Source of the DNA: Rhizoclosmatium globosum
Taxonomy: Eukaryota > Chytridiomycota > Chytridiomycetes > Chytridiales > Chytriomycetaceae
DNA: 64,000 bases
Direction of reading: 5' to 3'
NCBI GenBank assembly: GCA_002104985.1
Contig: MCGO01000023.1
Span: 62,001 to 126,000 of the forward strand
Notes under the pieces: generated by a model
The model's input: only the letters and a program-made list of their open reading frames with translations
Databases searched by the model: none
Told to the model about the DNA's origin: nothing
Position numbers and translations under genes: made by a program
Shown: positions 32,741 to 43,544 of the stretch, piece after piece
Position numbering within the stretch: position 1 is the stretch's first letter
How the letters are laid out: each line of letters starts with the position of its first letter

Positions 32741-34993
32741 TTATATCAAAGCTGCAGCATCATCAATCCTTCCAACAGACTCATACAGCATTCTAATTGT
32801 TTCTATCAGCTCTCGGGTGGCTTGGTGATCCTCTCCCAGCGTTATCTTATGTCTGGCAAGAGACTCAAGCAAGATCCTCTCCGATTCTTGTTCACGATCC
32901 ATAAACCACAACACCAATCCAAGTCTATTCATGGAAGCAAGCGCACTCGCACTATTTTCGCCACTGACACGCACTCGAATTTCAAGATTGTTGCGAAATA
33001 GTTTCTCAGCCTCATTGAGTTTTCGTTGAGATTGGTAGATTTGAGCTAATACATCATTTGCAGCCAACGTGCTTGAATCCTCCGGCCCGAGAACTCGGGT
33101 ATACGACGAAGCACATTCTATCATCAGAATTTCGGCCATTTCAAATTCGCGTCGAGAACGTAAATGAGCCGCGTAAAGCATCATCAGGACAAGGGAATCT
33201 GGATCTTCAGGACCTAGAACGCTTTGACAAGATGAGAGGCATTCGGAGAATAATTTTACGTCCGCAAGTCCTTGGGCGTTTCGTAAGACTGTGAGGTTAA
33301 AAAGAGACTTGACTGTGAGAGGATGGTGAGACCCGAACACTCGACTTCGAGTCTCAAAGCATTCAAGGATAGCGGTTCAGCTTTTTCGTATTCGTTCTTT
33401 GAATAATATAGTTGCGAGAGGTTGTTGATGAGCTGAAGGGAGTTAGGGTGATCATTTCCAAAGGTTTCACGAAAGCGGGGAAGACAGTCTAACAGCAGGG
33501 TTTCAGCTTCTTCGTATTGATTCAAGTCTTGCAAGGTCTGGGCCAGATTGCTTGAAAAGATGATGGTCTCTTTGTGATTTTCTCCGAACAGCCTTTTTGC
33601 TATTTCGACACATTCTCGACTCAGAATCTCGGCCTCCTTTAAGTTACCCATATCCTGATGTATAGTTGCCAGATTGTTCATGACTGTTACCGTCCGTTCG
33701 TTTTCAAGACCAAAAAGCGTCTTGTGAATCTGGAGGCTTTCAATGTGTAATGACTTCGCCTCCTCCTTCTTTCCCTGTGACTGAAACACGAGAGCCAAAT
33801 CATTCATTGTAGCAAGCGTATTTGCATGCTCAATACCAAGAAGCTTCTTTCGGCCTTCCAGACAGTCAATCAGAATTTCTTCGGCTTTCGTGTATTCTCC
33901 TTGAAGGTGAGCAATGCCTCCCAGCATATTCAAGAGCGCATAATATTTCTCCGTTCCCGTCTTTCTGCAGCCAAAATACTTTCAATGACACTAATAAGCC
34001 AGTTCGCCAATGTGTCCAGCACAAGACGATCAAGAGCAACAAATCCGACAGTCTGTCGAATCACTTCGAAAATCGATTCACGGTCTGATGGATTCCAACT
34101 TTCACTCTTTTGACTATTTACGTTTCCAAGAATTCTTGAAATAGTCAACATTGCCACAAGGGCATTCAGAAATTGAGTTTCTTCATCTGTGGACATGGCG
34201 ACATGAAACTGGCTGTTTGTTACTGTTGACGCATAAAGTTCGAAAATACACCAAACACGTTTGAGGGGAATTGGGTCGTCCCACGGCTGTAAGACCATGA
34301 CCACATTCCCAATAGACTTGACAGCGTTCATGAACACCGTCTCCCACCATTCAAATGGCTTCGCAGCCGTTCCATGTTGCGAATTCGAGAACAAATCGAA
34401 CCAGATGATTGTAGTTTCCGGGTCCAATTGTTCCTTTGCGCAGAAGTTGTACAGAGCACCAATAACACTGGTAAACTTGTATTTCCATGCATGTGAAATG
34501 AACCATTTTGCATCTTGGACAACCGGTGTGGAATTAAAGGTGGTGTTTGAGAGATACAATTGGGCGCACAGCGAAAGTCCGCTCGTTTGGGTCATTGGTT
34601 TGAGGAACGTCTCGCACACTTCCGTTGTGGTAAGGTCTTTAATAGCTTCGGTACCGCCCCAGAGCTCGATCAGTGTCAAATGTAGGCAAGTGGTAATCCT
34701 TTAATTGAGAAGGTCTTTGGATCAGCCTAACGAATGCACAATGTTAAATACGGTAGTTACTCAGAGATTATTTCATTGACTAACCATTGCTACTCTCTCC
34801 AAGTCGATTGGGCTGGCTTGATCGTTTTGGCTACTGAACGTTGACTGGCCTGTCTGTAATCAGTTGTCAGATTAGTACAGCATGTTTGATTGACACGTAC
34901 CTGATTATTGGCAGAGATGCCGTATCGATTACGAACGAGGCTGCCAATGGCGCTCAGGACAGTGGCACGTTTTGGCATTGTACTTTTCGACAT
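32741..34993 (-). CDS. TIR-fold-like domain plus KLC-type TPR protein, copy 1
   Basis: Exon 1 (MSKSTMPKRATVLSAIGSLV, then RNRYGISANNQ) and two short exons lead to a globular N-terminal domain: KWFISHAWKYKF, VIGALYNFC, TIIWFDLFSNSQH, PFEWWETVFMNAVKSIGNVV, MVLQPW, RVWCIFELYAS. The strand-helix order and a WC-x2-E segment resemble a TIR fold; the Glu sits where TIR NADases have theirs. A helical linker follows, then about ten 42-residue kinesin-light-chain-type TPRs (for example LFGLENERTVTVMNNLATIH) ending at 32741. There is no nucleotide-binding domain between. Frame breaks near 34683, 33930 and 33350 are each one base; at the first, copy 2 at 60 kb has the extra base. The gene is divergent from FUSC-like A. 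Function is unknown; innate-immunity-type sensing is speculative. Confidence 0.78.
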
Positions 34994-35134
34994 CCTTTCC
35001 TCTTATTTATTTTTAACTACTTACAAAATATGAAGGGAATGATATAAGATACGAAGCTAAAACCCTCTAATCGCGATAAGTGAGTGTACTTTGTTTAATA
35101 TGAGTCACCTTCTTTATCGAACAAATCCAAACAA
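34994..35134. promoter_or_regulatory. Shared promoter region, TIR/TPR copy 1 / FUSC-like A
   Basis: Only about 140 bases separate two divergent start codons, so the two genes very likely share regulatory sequence. The matching position in the other block (55.9-62.2 kb) holds the MMACHC gene instead. Confidence 0.5.
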
Positions 35135-38119
35135 ATGGCCGATCTAAACCATCTCAGTTCGAGACAAGCAAAGAACTGGTTCAAAGCTGTTCTCGCGGTT
35201 TGTTGTTTTGCACCGGTTCAACGTGGCAGCTGACAGATGCACAACCAGTTTACCATCGCAATTGCTGTCGTTCTTTCTCCGATTGGATCGAAGCTCAGCC
35301 ACGAACCCTGGCAAATGTGTGCTTTATTGTTGCTGTCCACCATCCGTACGTTCTCCTTCTAGTCACACACCATGCCATACCCTATTATAATGATGTCAAC
35401 GAGACTTATCTACTACACTAGGGCAAAGACTGTCGGAAGCTTCCTCAACGCAACAGTTTTGCTCCTCATTTGCATTTGTGTTTCGAGTGCAATGTGGGCA
35501 TTCCTCCAGGGTGTTTGCGGAGATTCATACGTATCCATGTCCGTCGTTCTATTTCTGTATATTTACGCACTGTCAATCTTGCGAACGATATCGCATGTCC
35601 GATTCTTTGTGTGTACTCTTATCGGCGCTATTATTGCGTATAATTCTACAGCATCGTTGTTGGTGTTGTGGGGGCAAATTCATCAGGAGGGAATCGCTTT
35701 GATTCAAACTATTTGATTGATACCATTCTAGCGTATTTGTTGGGGATTCTGTAAGTCGTCTGTTTTATTTTTCGTCTGTGCTGGGCTGACGCGATCTTAG
35801 TATAAGTCTCCTCTGTAATGTCTTTGTTTCCCAGACTTGCCGAAGTCCATCTGAAAGACAACATATCCACCATATTTACGAAAATGAGTGATTATCAGCA
35901 GCATTTTAACAAGTTTGACTGCCACAGACCTCTCAACAGATCACATTGAACGTTCGATATTACTCAACAAACTTGTTTCTGACATCCAAGGATGCTTTGG
36001 TGTTATCGACGCTGAAATCAATCAAGCTTCTGCCGAGATAACGTATGCTCGGTTTTCCGTGAAGCAATATTCGCGAATAGTTAAATCCTGCAAATCTGTG
36101 GCAGCAGTTTTACTGGCAATGAACACTGTCTTGAACGCCCCAGAATCAGAGGAACTTTTTATGTCACCTCAATTTCAAGAAAACATTACCTCTGAAACAA
36201 GAGCTGCATGGGGAGCATTTGCCGTATGTTGTGTCGGAAAGTTCCATGGACTCTGTCTCAGGCTGAATTTAGCACTTCAAAACAAATCCGATGATTTCAC
36301 CCATTATTCTATCGAAGATTTGGAAACTCTTGGACGAGAGGCGATCAATCAGCTTGAGAAGCAACAACCTATTCTGTTTGAAAGCATGTTTCGTACAGTG
36401 ACAAATACAACGCTTGGATCATCTGTTCATATTGAAGCAATGAAGATATGGGAACAGTTACTGCAAATCAATTTTTATATCTTATCCGCAAAAGAGGTAT
36501 GAACTCAGCGTTTTCCTTTGTTCATCTAACCCAATGACAAAACAGTTGATTCGCGAACTTTCCGCACTTCACACTCAAGTCCACGCTCTTTCCAAAGCAA
36601 AACAATCAGTTCGACTGCACGTGAACTGGTATTCTCCACCCGAGAAAGTCCTTGCGAAATATAGATCTCAAGCTAGTTCAACTGCCCTTTCACTCTTTCA
36701 AAAACCTCTCTCAGAAACATTTTATACGCTGTTTGTCGAATTGAAAAACTGGTTCCTATCTTCAAACTCTGTTTTCGCGATGAAGGCTGGGTGTCTGTTC
36801 TTTGCTACCAACTGTTCATGTATACGCGTCCGTGAGTATCTTCTTTATAGTTAAAAGCTTCTAAACTTTTATCAGTGATGTTTACAAGCAGTGGTATGTC
36901 TCTGGCTCCTTCGGATTTCTCATTATCGCCGTGAGCCCATCACTCGGTCAAACATACACTCTCCTTCCACTCACCATTTTGGGAACATCCATTGGCGCTG
37001 CTTGTGCATACATGAGTGTGGCAATATTTGGAAGGTCGTCGTATGGTCATATCGTATTCAGTGTGGGGGCTGGTCTGCCGTTTTGGTATCTAGTTTTGTT
37101 TAGTCCCCGAACTGGATTTTTGGGACTCCTGACGCTTCTCGCATTTGGAAATGTAAGTTTTTCACTGCCTTCGAGCATTTTTAGTAACATTACCACAGTA
37201 TATTTGCATCTCATATGCAAACGTCAACAATCCATTGTTTGAACCACCAGAAGTTACCTATACAAAGTAATCACAACCTCATCCGTCGGCCTTTCTTTCG
37301 CCCTTGTGTTTACACTAGTCCTATACCCAACATATTCGCGCCACATTCTCCGTAAAAAACTATCAGCCTGTTCCGCGACTTAAACATATTCTACCGAAAG
37401 CTAATGTCAACAAGCCTCCGCCCAGCCGACTCCAGCCTCGACCTCGAAGACTCAACAATCAAAGAACTTCGAAACCACATCTTCTCCGAACTAGTCTCGT
37501 GCGAACCCCTCCTCACATACGCAGCGGCTGAACCCCGCCTCGAAGGCAGATTCCAAACCAAAAGCTATAAAGACATCATTAACTGCATGTACGAGCTCCT
37601 TGACCGCCTCGAATGCGTACGTCTATGTATCGGCGACAAACCATTCGACGCTGACGTCAAACACGTCCTCCGGTCAAGCAAACTCGCCGATTCGCGTGCA
37701 CAGCTTCAACAAACCATTCGTTTGCTCTTGCACACTTTCTCCGCATCCATGCTCACGAAACTCAAGATCCTGCCATCGTTACCCAATGTTTCGAATGTCC
37801 GAGAACGTGTCATCAACGATTTCGTTGCGATTTTGTTGAGGCATGGAGGGTTGGGGATTTGAGGGAGGTGGATGTGTTGGAAGGAATCGTGCCTTTGGAA
37901 AAGGAGAGAATGCTTGAGACATTGAATTCTGAAAAGTGGATGCGGTTGTTTGGAACGAGTGCGGGAATTCGGGAAGTCTCGCGGACGGTGGATAAGTTTG
38001 TTCCTCATATGAAGTCGATATTTGGCGAGGCGCCTGATATTGTGATTGACGATGACGAGCATTCTATTGCGATTACTGACGGACGAAGTGTGGAGACTTT
38101 TCTTGTCTCAAGCAAATAG
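35135..38119 (+). CDS. FUSC/aromatic-acid-exporter-like membrane protein A
   Basis: A large multi-pass protein with two membrane blocks, as in the fungal ArAE_2 family. Exon 1 is MADLNHLSSRQAKNWFKAVL. Block 1 includes ARAKTVGSFLNATVLLLICI, VSMSVVLFLYIYALSILRTI and FVCTLIGAIIAYNSTASLL. A long cytoplasmic helical part follows (LVSDIQGCFGVIDAEINQAS, EITYARFSVKQYSRIVKSCK, EQLLQINFYILSAKE). Block 2 has IIAVSPSLGQTYTLLPLTIL, GTSIGAACAYMSVAIFGRSS, YGHIVFSVGAGLPFWYLVLF. The C-terminus has FQTKSYKDIINCMYELLDRL, CVRLCIGDKPFDADVK and EKWMRLFGTSAGIREVSRTV. Fungal relatives are annotated as putative ER or plasma-membrane exporters; no substrate is known. Several frame breaks (35.25, 35.65 and 37.86 kb). 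It is tail-to-tail with copy B, 51 bases apart. Confidence 0.78.
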
Positions 38120-38170
38120 GACTTAATCTTACTATTATGAAGTTTAATATTAAAAGAAATCATTTCATAA

Positions 38171-41100
38171 CTATGATGTTTCATCATCGATAGAAACCGC
38201 TATAGATAAGCTCGACAATTGCGCCTGAAGCTCTGGTTCATCGTCTTGTGTGAACCCCTCTTTCCCCTTCTCCAGTAAAACACAGCTCTCCCCATCGTCC
38301 TCGCTCTCCTCCACTTCCTCTTCAGCAATATCAGGAGACTCCCCGAAAATCTCTTTCATATACGGAACGAATTTATCCACTGTCCTTGAAACCTCGCGCA
38401 CTCCCGCACTTGTCCCAAACAACCGCATCCACTTCTCCGTATTCAAAGTCTCCAACATCAACTTCCTATCAACAGGCACAACACCCTCCAAAACATCCAC
38501 CTCCCTCAAATCTCCAATACCTCCATGCCTCAACAAAATCGCAACAAAGTCATGAATAACCTTCTCCCTCACAACACTCACATTCGGCAACCCCGGCAGA
38601 ATCTTGAGCTTCGTCAACATACACGACGTGAAAATATACAACAACATTCGAATCACTTGCTGCAACCGGCCTCTAGATTCCGCAAGCCGTGGGGACTTCA
38701 AAACCTTCTTCACGTCCGCGTCAAAAGGCTTTTCACCAACAGATAGCCGCACACATTCAAGACGATCCAGCAACTCATACATCAAAGAAATAACAGATCG
38801 ATACGCAGACGTCTGGAACCGTCCTTCCAGTCGTGGTTCGTAACTTGCAAAGTCGAGTAATGGTTCCAAAGCAACAAGTTGTGAGAAAATGTGGTTTCGC
38901 AGGTCTTTAAGGGCATTGTCTTCGACGTTTACAGAGTGATGTTGGTGTTTGATTGAGGCGGACATGATTTTGCGGTAAAAGATGTTGAGTTCTCGAAACA
39001 GTTCTGATAATTGCGCTCGAAGGATATGACGCGCAAAGGTTGGGTAAAGAAGGAGGGTCATGACGAGAGAGAGGGAGAGAACGATTGAGGAGGTTGTGAT
39101 TACACGGTAAAGGTGCACTCCTGGGTTGTCATAAAGTGGATTGTGTTGGTTCACAAAGGTGATGCAAATGTACTACTCATTCAGTTAATTAATGGCAAGA
39201 ATGATTGAATAAAGACTCACGTTCGCATAAGCCAGAAGTGTCAGAAGCCCAAGTGATCCTGTTTTGGGGACAAACATAGCAAGGAAATAAGAAGGAATAG
39301 CAACGACGACTGCAAACAGAATGTGTCCGTATGAATAGTTTCCAAACGTAGTTACACTTAGAGCCGCCATCCCAGCCCCAACGGAAGTCCCCAAAATCGT
39401 AATCGGAAGACTAATATATGTTTGTCCCAGAGAAGGCGTGATTGCGACAAGAATGAAACCAAACGTTCCAGACATATACCAAGCTTTGTATATATCTCTG
39501 AATATATTGTTAGGAGCCAAGATATGAGAAAGAAAGAAAAAACACCCACGGGTTTGTATACATGACCAACTGAAACAGCAACACAGCAACCGCTACCTTA
39601 ATCCCATAAACGGAATTATTCGAAAAGAATGCATTCTTCATCCTGAATACGATTGAGTGCATCATTTCAGCTGGTGAGTGTTTTGACAAGAGCAATTTCA
39701 TCAAGTGAAATCGCGCTCTGACGAGACGGACAATTTCCGCAGGTGGAATATACCAATTGACGTGAAGTCTAAAGACTCTCTTCCCACGAGCGAGAGCTTG
39801 AGTTTGAGAATACAAGTTTGTAAGCTCCTTCGTGTACTGAAAACAGCATGAGCGACTGACTTAAGTTTCTGAAATACACATACCTCCTTCGTCGCCAATA
39901 TATAGTAATTAATTTGTAGCAACTTCTCCCACGCTCTTTTCGCCTCTGAAACAATCGAGATCCGCCCTTCGACAACCTCCTCATCCTCATGAAACATACT
40001 CTCAAAAAGCCCTGCCTGGTGCCTTCTAAAAACATCAATAGCATGCCTAGCCTTTTCCTCAACTTCACTCATTGAAACTTCCGTAATTGCAACACCGCGC
40101 AAACAAAACTCAAGATGCGCAAATACGTCCCGACAAGACTCATCAAACTCAAACCAAGCGTCCCGCATTTTCTCGTCAATCTTTTCCTGGAAATCAGGAG
40201 AGGCCAGTAAAGCGATAGATTCAGGAGAGACCAGGACAGTTTGCATTGAAAACAAAACAGCAGCAACACCTTTACAAGCCTTCACGATACGCTTGAACTC
40301 AGCGAGATTATAATGTGCATAAGTGATTTCTGAAGCAGCTTGATTGATTCCTGCGTCAATGGCCCCAAAGCAGGTTTGGATGTCTGAGACGAGTGCGTTT
40401 CGCGATTTGACGGATTCAATGCGGTGTTCCATATCCAAGTCTTTATCAGTAAGGCATGTGCAGATTGCAGTTGTGAGTTCAGAGGTTTTGGAGAAGACGA
40501 GGGAGAGGTTTTGCTTGATGTGGTATTCTGGTTGGGCAGAGATTAGAAAGGCAAATATTTGCAGACACAGGGCTCATTCGTACCCGCTAAATCCGGAAAC
40601 ACTGCAACATTGACTATGAGACCAATCCTGAGTCCACGGTCAGTATTTAACTAGGTCATACTACAGCGAAACAGCACTCACACAATCCCCATAAAATACG
40701 ACGCCAACATATGCCCCAAATAAACCCAATCAAACACATTCCCATCACTCGTATTCCGCCCATTCACACCCTCCACCGACGCAACAGCATTAAACGAAAC
40801 AGTCGCCCCAATCAACGCCACAACAAAGTAATGCGAATGCGACATTGCCCGCAGAACCGAAAGCACATAGACAAACACGCAAAAGACAATCGACATTGCC
40901 ACACGAGACGGCGATGCAACCAGTTGGATAAATGTCCACAGGATTCCTGAAATGGCCAACGTGAGAGTGAGCATCATGGCTGAGTTGAGGTACGATCCAA
41001 TTGTCTTTGCTCTGATTCGTTTTTGGGTTATAAAGCCAGGTATATCTGAGGATGCCGTTGTGGTGAAGGGGTGCACTCACGGTGTCAAGACGATCGTGAT

Positions 41101-41305
41101 AAAGACAACATTCTGGTACGTTCGAGACTGGAGCCACGATCCAAGTGGACAAGTGACAAAGAGAATGGCCAAGAGATACTTTTGGTTCAAAATGGGCGGG
41201 ATTTCAGTTGGATGATGTCAAGGGAAACATGAAAGAGAAGCTCAACTGCAAGAATCGCTTTCAACAAATCTTTTGGTTTCTGGTACTTAAATTGAGGGAT
41301 TTCAT
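38171..41305 (-). CDS. FUSC/aromatic-acid-exporter-like membrane protein B
   Basis: Paralogue of A in mirror orientation. Exon 1 is MKSLNLSTRNQK then, after one missing base, DLLKAILA. Membrane block 1: LLAILFVTCPLGSWLQSRTY, TIGSYLNSAMMLTLTLAISG, VAMSIVFCVFVYVLSVLRAM. The cytoplasmic part: LVSDIQTCFGAIDAGINQAA, SEITYAHYNLAEFKRIVKAC. Block 2: GFILVAITPSLGQTYISLPI, TILGTSVGAGMAALSVTTFG, YGHILFAVVVAIPSYFLAMF. The last exon (38171-39154) is intact, with EPRLEGRFQTSAYRSVISLM, PFDADVKKVLKSPRLAESRG and WMRLFGTSAGVREVSRTVDK, and an acidic tail (EEEVEESEDDGE). A likely transporter of an unknown substrate. It is better preserved than A. Confidence 0.82.
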
Positions 41306-41655
41306 TGGACCTGTTTGTTCATTTGGCGTAACTCGCTGATTTTGGGAAGTTTTGGTGGTGTTTCAGAATCGAGGTGACTCACTGATACCACTGGTTAGTA
41401 ATCATACGATATCAACGGATAAGATTGAAGGGTTATCGAGAATTATGTAGAGAATGAAGCAATCCTCTGTAAAGGATTTACACTCTAATCTGCGTAACCT
41501 TGAGTCAATACACTTCAAACACACCTCCAAAAATTCATGATAAATGCCTTTTTGTTTTATTTGTTTAACCTGACGTGTAAAATCAACTAAATTGCATGAG
41601 ATATAGAGAGCCAGAGCCATAATACAACCTCCCCCCCGCACTCTCGGCCGCTTCT
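41306..41655. other. Short intergenic region
   Basis: 350 bases between the FUSC-like B start and the Rab5 stop. No coding frame is credible; it should contain the transporter promoter and the Rab5 3' end. Confidence 0.45.
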
Positions 41656-43117
41656 TTATTGACAACATCCTCCCGCAGCAGCCCCACTTCCAGCCGTTTG
41701 GTTCAAATCCACTCGTCCACTTCCCGCGCGGCACCACTAGCTCCAGCCGATCCTCCAGCTCCGGCAGCTCCACCCGAGATCGCGACGCCAACAACTGCTC
41801 CAGAGGAATCTTCTTGGCTGTAAAAAAAAGCCGCATTAGTCATTCATTAGGTAGCAAGGGAGGGAAGAAAAAAGAAACGAACCAATCTCGGTAAATACTT
41901 CCATAACATATTCTCCCGTCTTGGCAGATGCTTCAGTAAAAAGAAGACCTTGCTCTGTTGCGTATGCCTATAGGGAAGATGAGTTAGATAGGGGCGTGGA
42001 AGTTGCTTGGAATTTTGAATGTCGGATGAATATCACAGCTACTCAGCCCCTTTGAATGTCTTCCCCATCCAGCATCAGTTCGATTACGATTTCTTCACAG
42101 CACCAATACAATCCTGATGAACTATACATATTTCCATCACTCCACATTCCGTCGTTCTTCACGTTACTCGATAGCCCTCATCCACGATCGAAAAGTATAT
42201 TCCAATGATATCCAACAATATTCTATGATACATCCTATTGCTCTTTGAAAGGTTTCCTGACTGTATCCTCGTTGATACCCTCCACCATTCCTTTAACACC
42301 TTCAGCGAAGCATTACCTGAGCTTCCTCAGTCGGCACAGTCCTCTCACTTTCAAGATCCAATTTGTTTCCAACGAGAGCGATATAATGTTTGGGTTTGCT
42401 TGACGCTGGAGTTCCTTGACCCACGATTTCGCCTTTTCGAGAGACGCCTAATTCCATAATCAGATACCGCACTTTGAATTCGGGGATACTTTGAAGAGGG
42501 ATAGATCTAGTTGAAACAAGGTTCCACTCTCACAGCCTCCACCCGCAGTTTCCCAATTCCTGAATAATCCAATACATCCATTCATCCTCCAACGCTGTAT
42601 GTTGAAGCGATATGCTGAGTTCTGTAGAACACAGCCAAGCGAGAGGGATAGCACAAGGGGTGTTTTTGAGGCGTCTTAGAGAGAGCATGAAGGAAGGGAC
42701 AAGAGACCTGTTTAGTGATATCGTAGGCCACAACTGCAGCCTGGGCGTTCCTGTAGTACATAGGAGCCAGCGAGGCAAAGCGTTCCTGACCCGCCTAATA
42801 CGTGGATTTAGCTTACCACCCCCACCACCCTAGTACCAGCCCTAATACCATGCCCCCTAACACCGCCTAAACAACCCCAAACAACAACGCACCGTGTCCC
42901 AGATTTCAAACTTGATTATCTTATCTTCCAATCGGCACTTTTGAGTGAGGAAAGCAGCGCCGATCGTTGGTTCTTTGTTCTCGTGGAACTCGTTGTTGAC
43001 AAAGCGAAGAACGAGCGACGACTTTCCAACGGCCGCTTCGCCCAAAAGAACAAGTTTGACTTGGACGGGCTTTGGCTGGGGCGAAGAAGTTGTTGGTGGT
43101 TGTTGGTTGGTGCTCAT
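41656..43117 (-). CDS. RAB5: Rab5-type small GTPase
   Basis: Five exons encode an early-endosome Rab. Nucleotide-binding motifs are in order: [14 protein letters not shown] (P-loop), [12 protein letters not shown] (effector switch I), WDT then [20 protein letters not shown] (switch II), GNKLDLES and ASAKTGE. The T-I-G-A-AF switch and [10 protein letters not shown] are Rab5 signatures. The C-terminal tail is Gly/Ala/Ser-rich, then [19 protein letters not shown], giving the double cysteine for geranylgeranylation; it ends at TAA 41656-41658. One base is missing near 42388 (PNIIIALVG) and another near 41715 in the tail. Yeast equivalents are Vps21/Ypt52/Ypt53. It directs fusion of endosomes. The start [10 protein letters not shown] is at 43117. 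Confidence 0.92.
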
Positions 43118-43544
43118 TTTGGAGGTGTTTTAAATGCGGTTTGTTGTTACTTGTTTATTCTACTGACATGTTCGAGTGTAGAATTATGTGATGCTCTTAT
43201 ATTGATTCAATACCTCATACACACGGAAATTATTAAGGCTCGCTCGTAAATAAGAAACGTGCAACTAAAGCATTAGAATGAAATACTAATCCTTAGAAAT
43301 CGTAATCAAGTCGAACCGAAAATTAAGAATTAATTCCTAAGAAACAATCCAATCACTGCAATCCTGGAACAAACAATGGGACATGATGCTCAAGGGAAAA
43401 TTTCCAACATCTCGTTCTCTCAAAGAGCAACATTTACATTGGAATCTTGCAGCCAGAAGCGTTCTCTACAAACCTAGAAAGCACTTCTTGCACGCAACAA
43501 ACTTCTAAAGGCTGTTCCGTTTTGACTCTCCCACAACGGCTTCC

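Noticed and set aside
32741..34993. Kinesin light chain
   Set aside because: The TPRs are of the KLC type, but the protein lacks the KLC coiled coil and has a different globular N-terminal domain.
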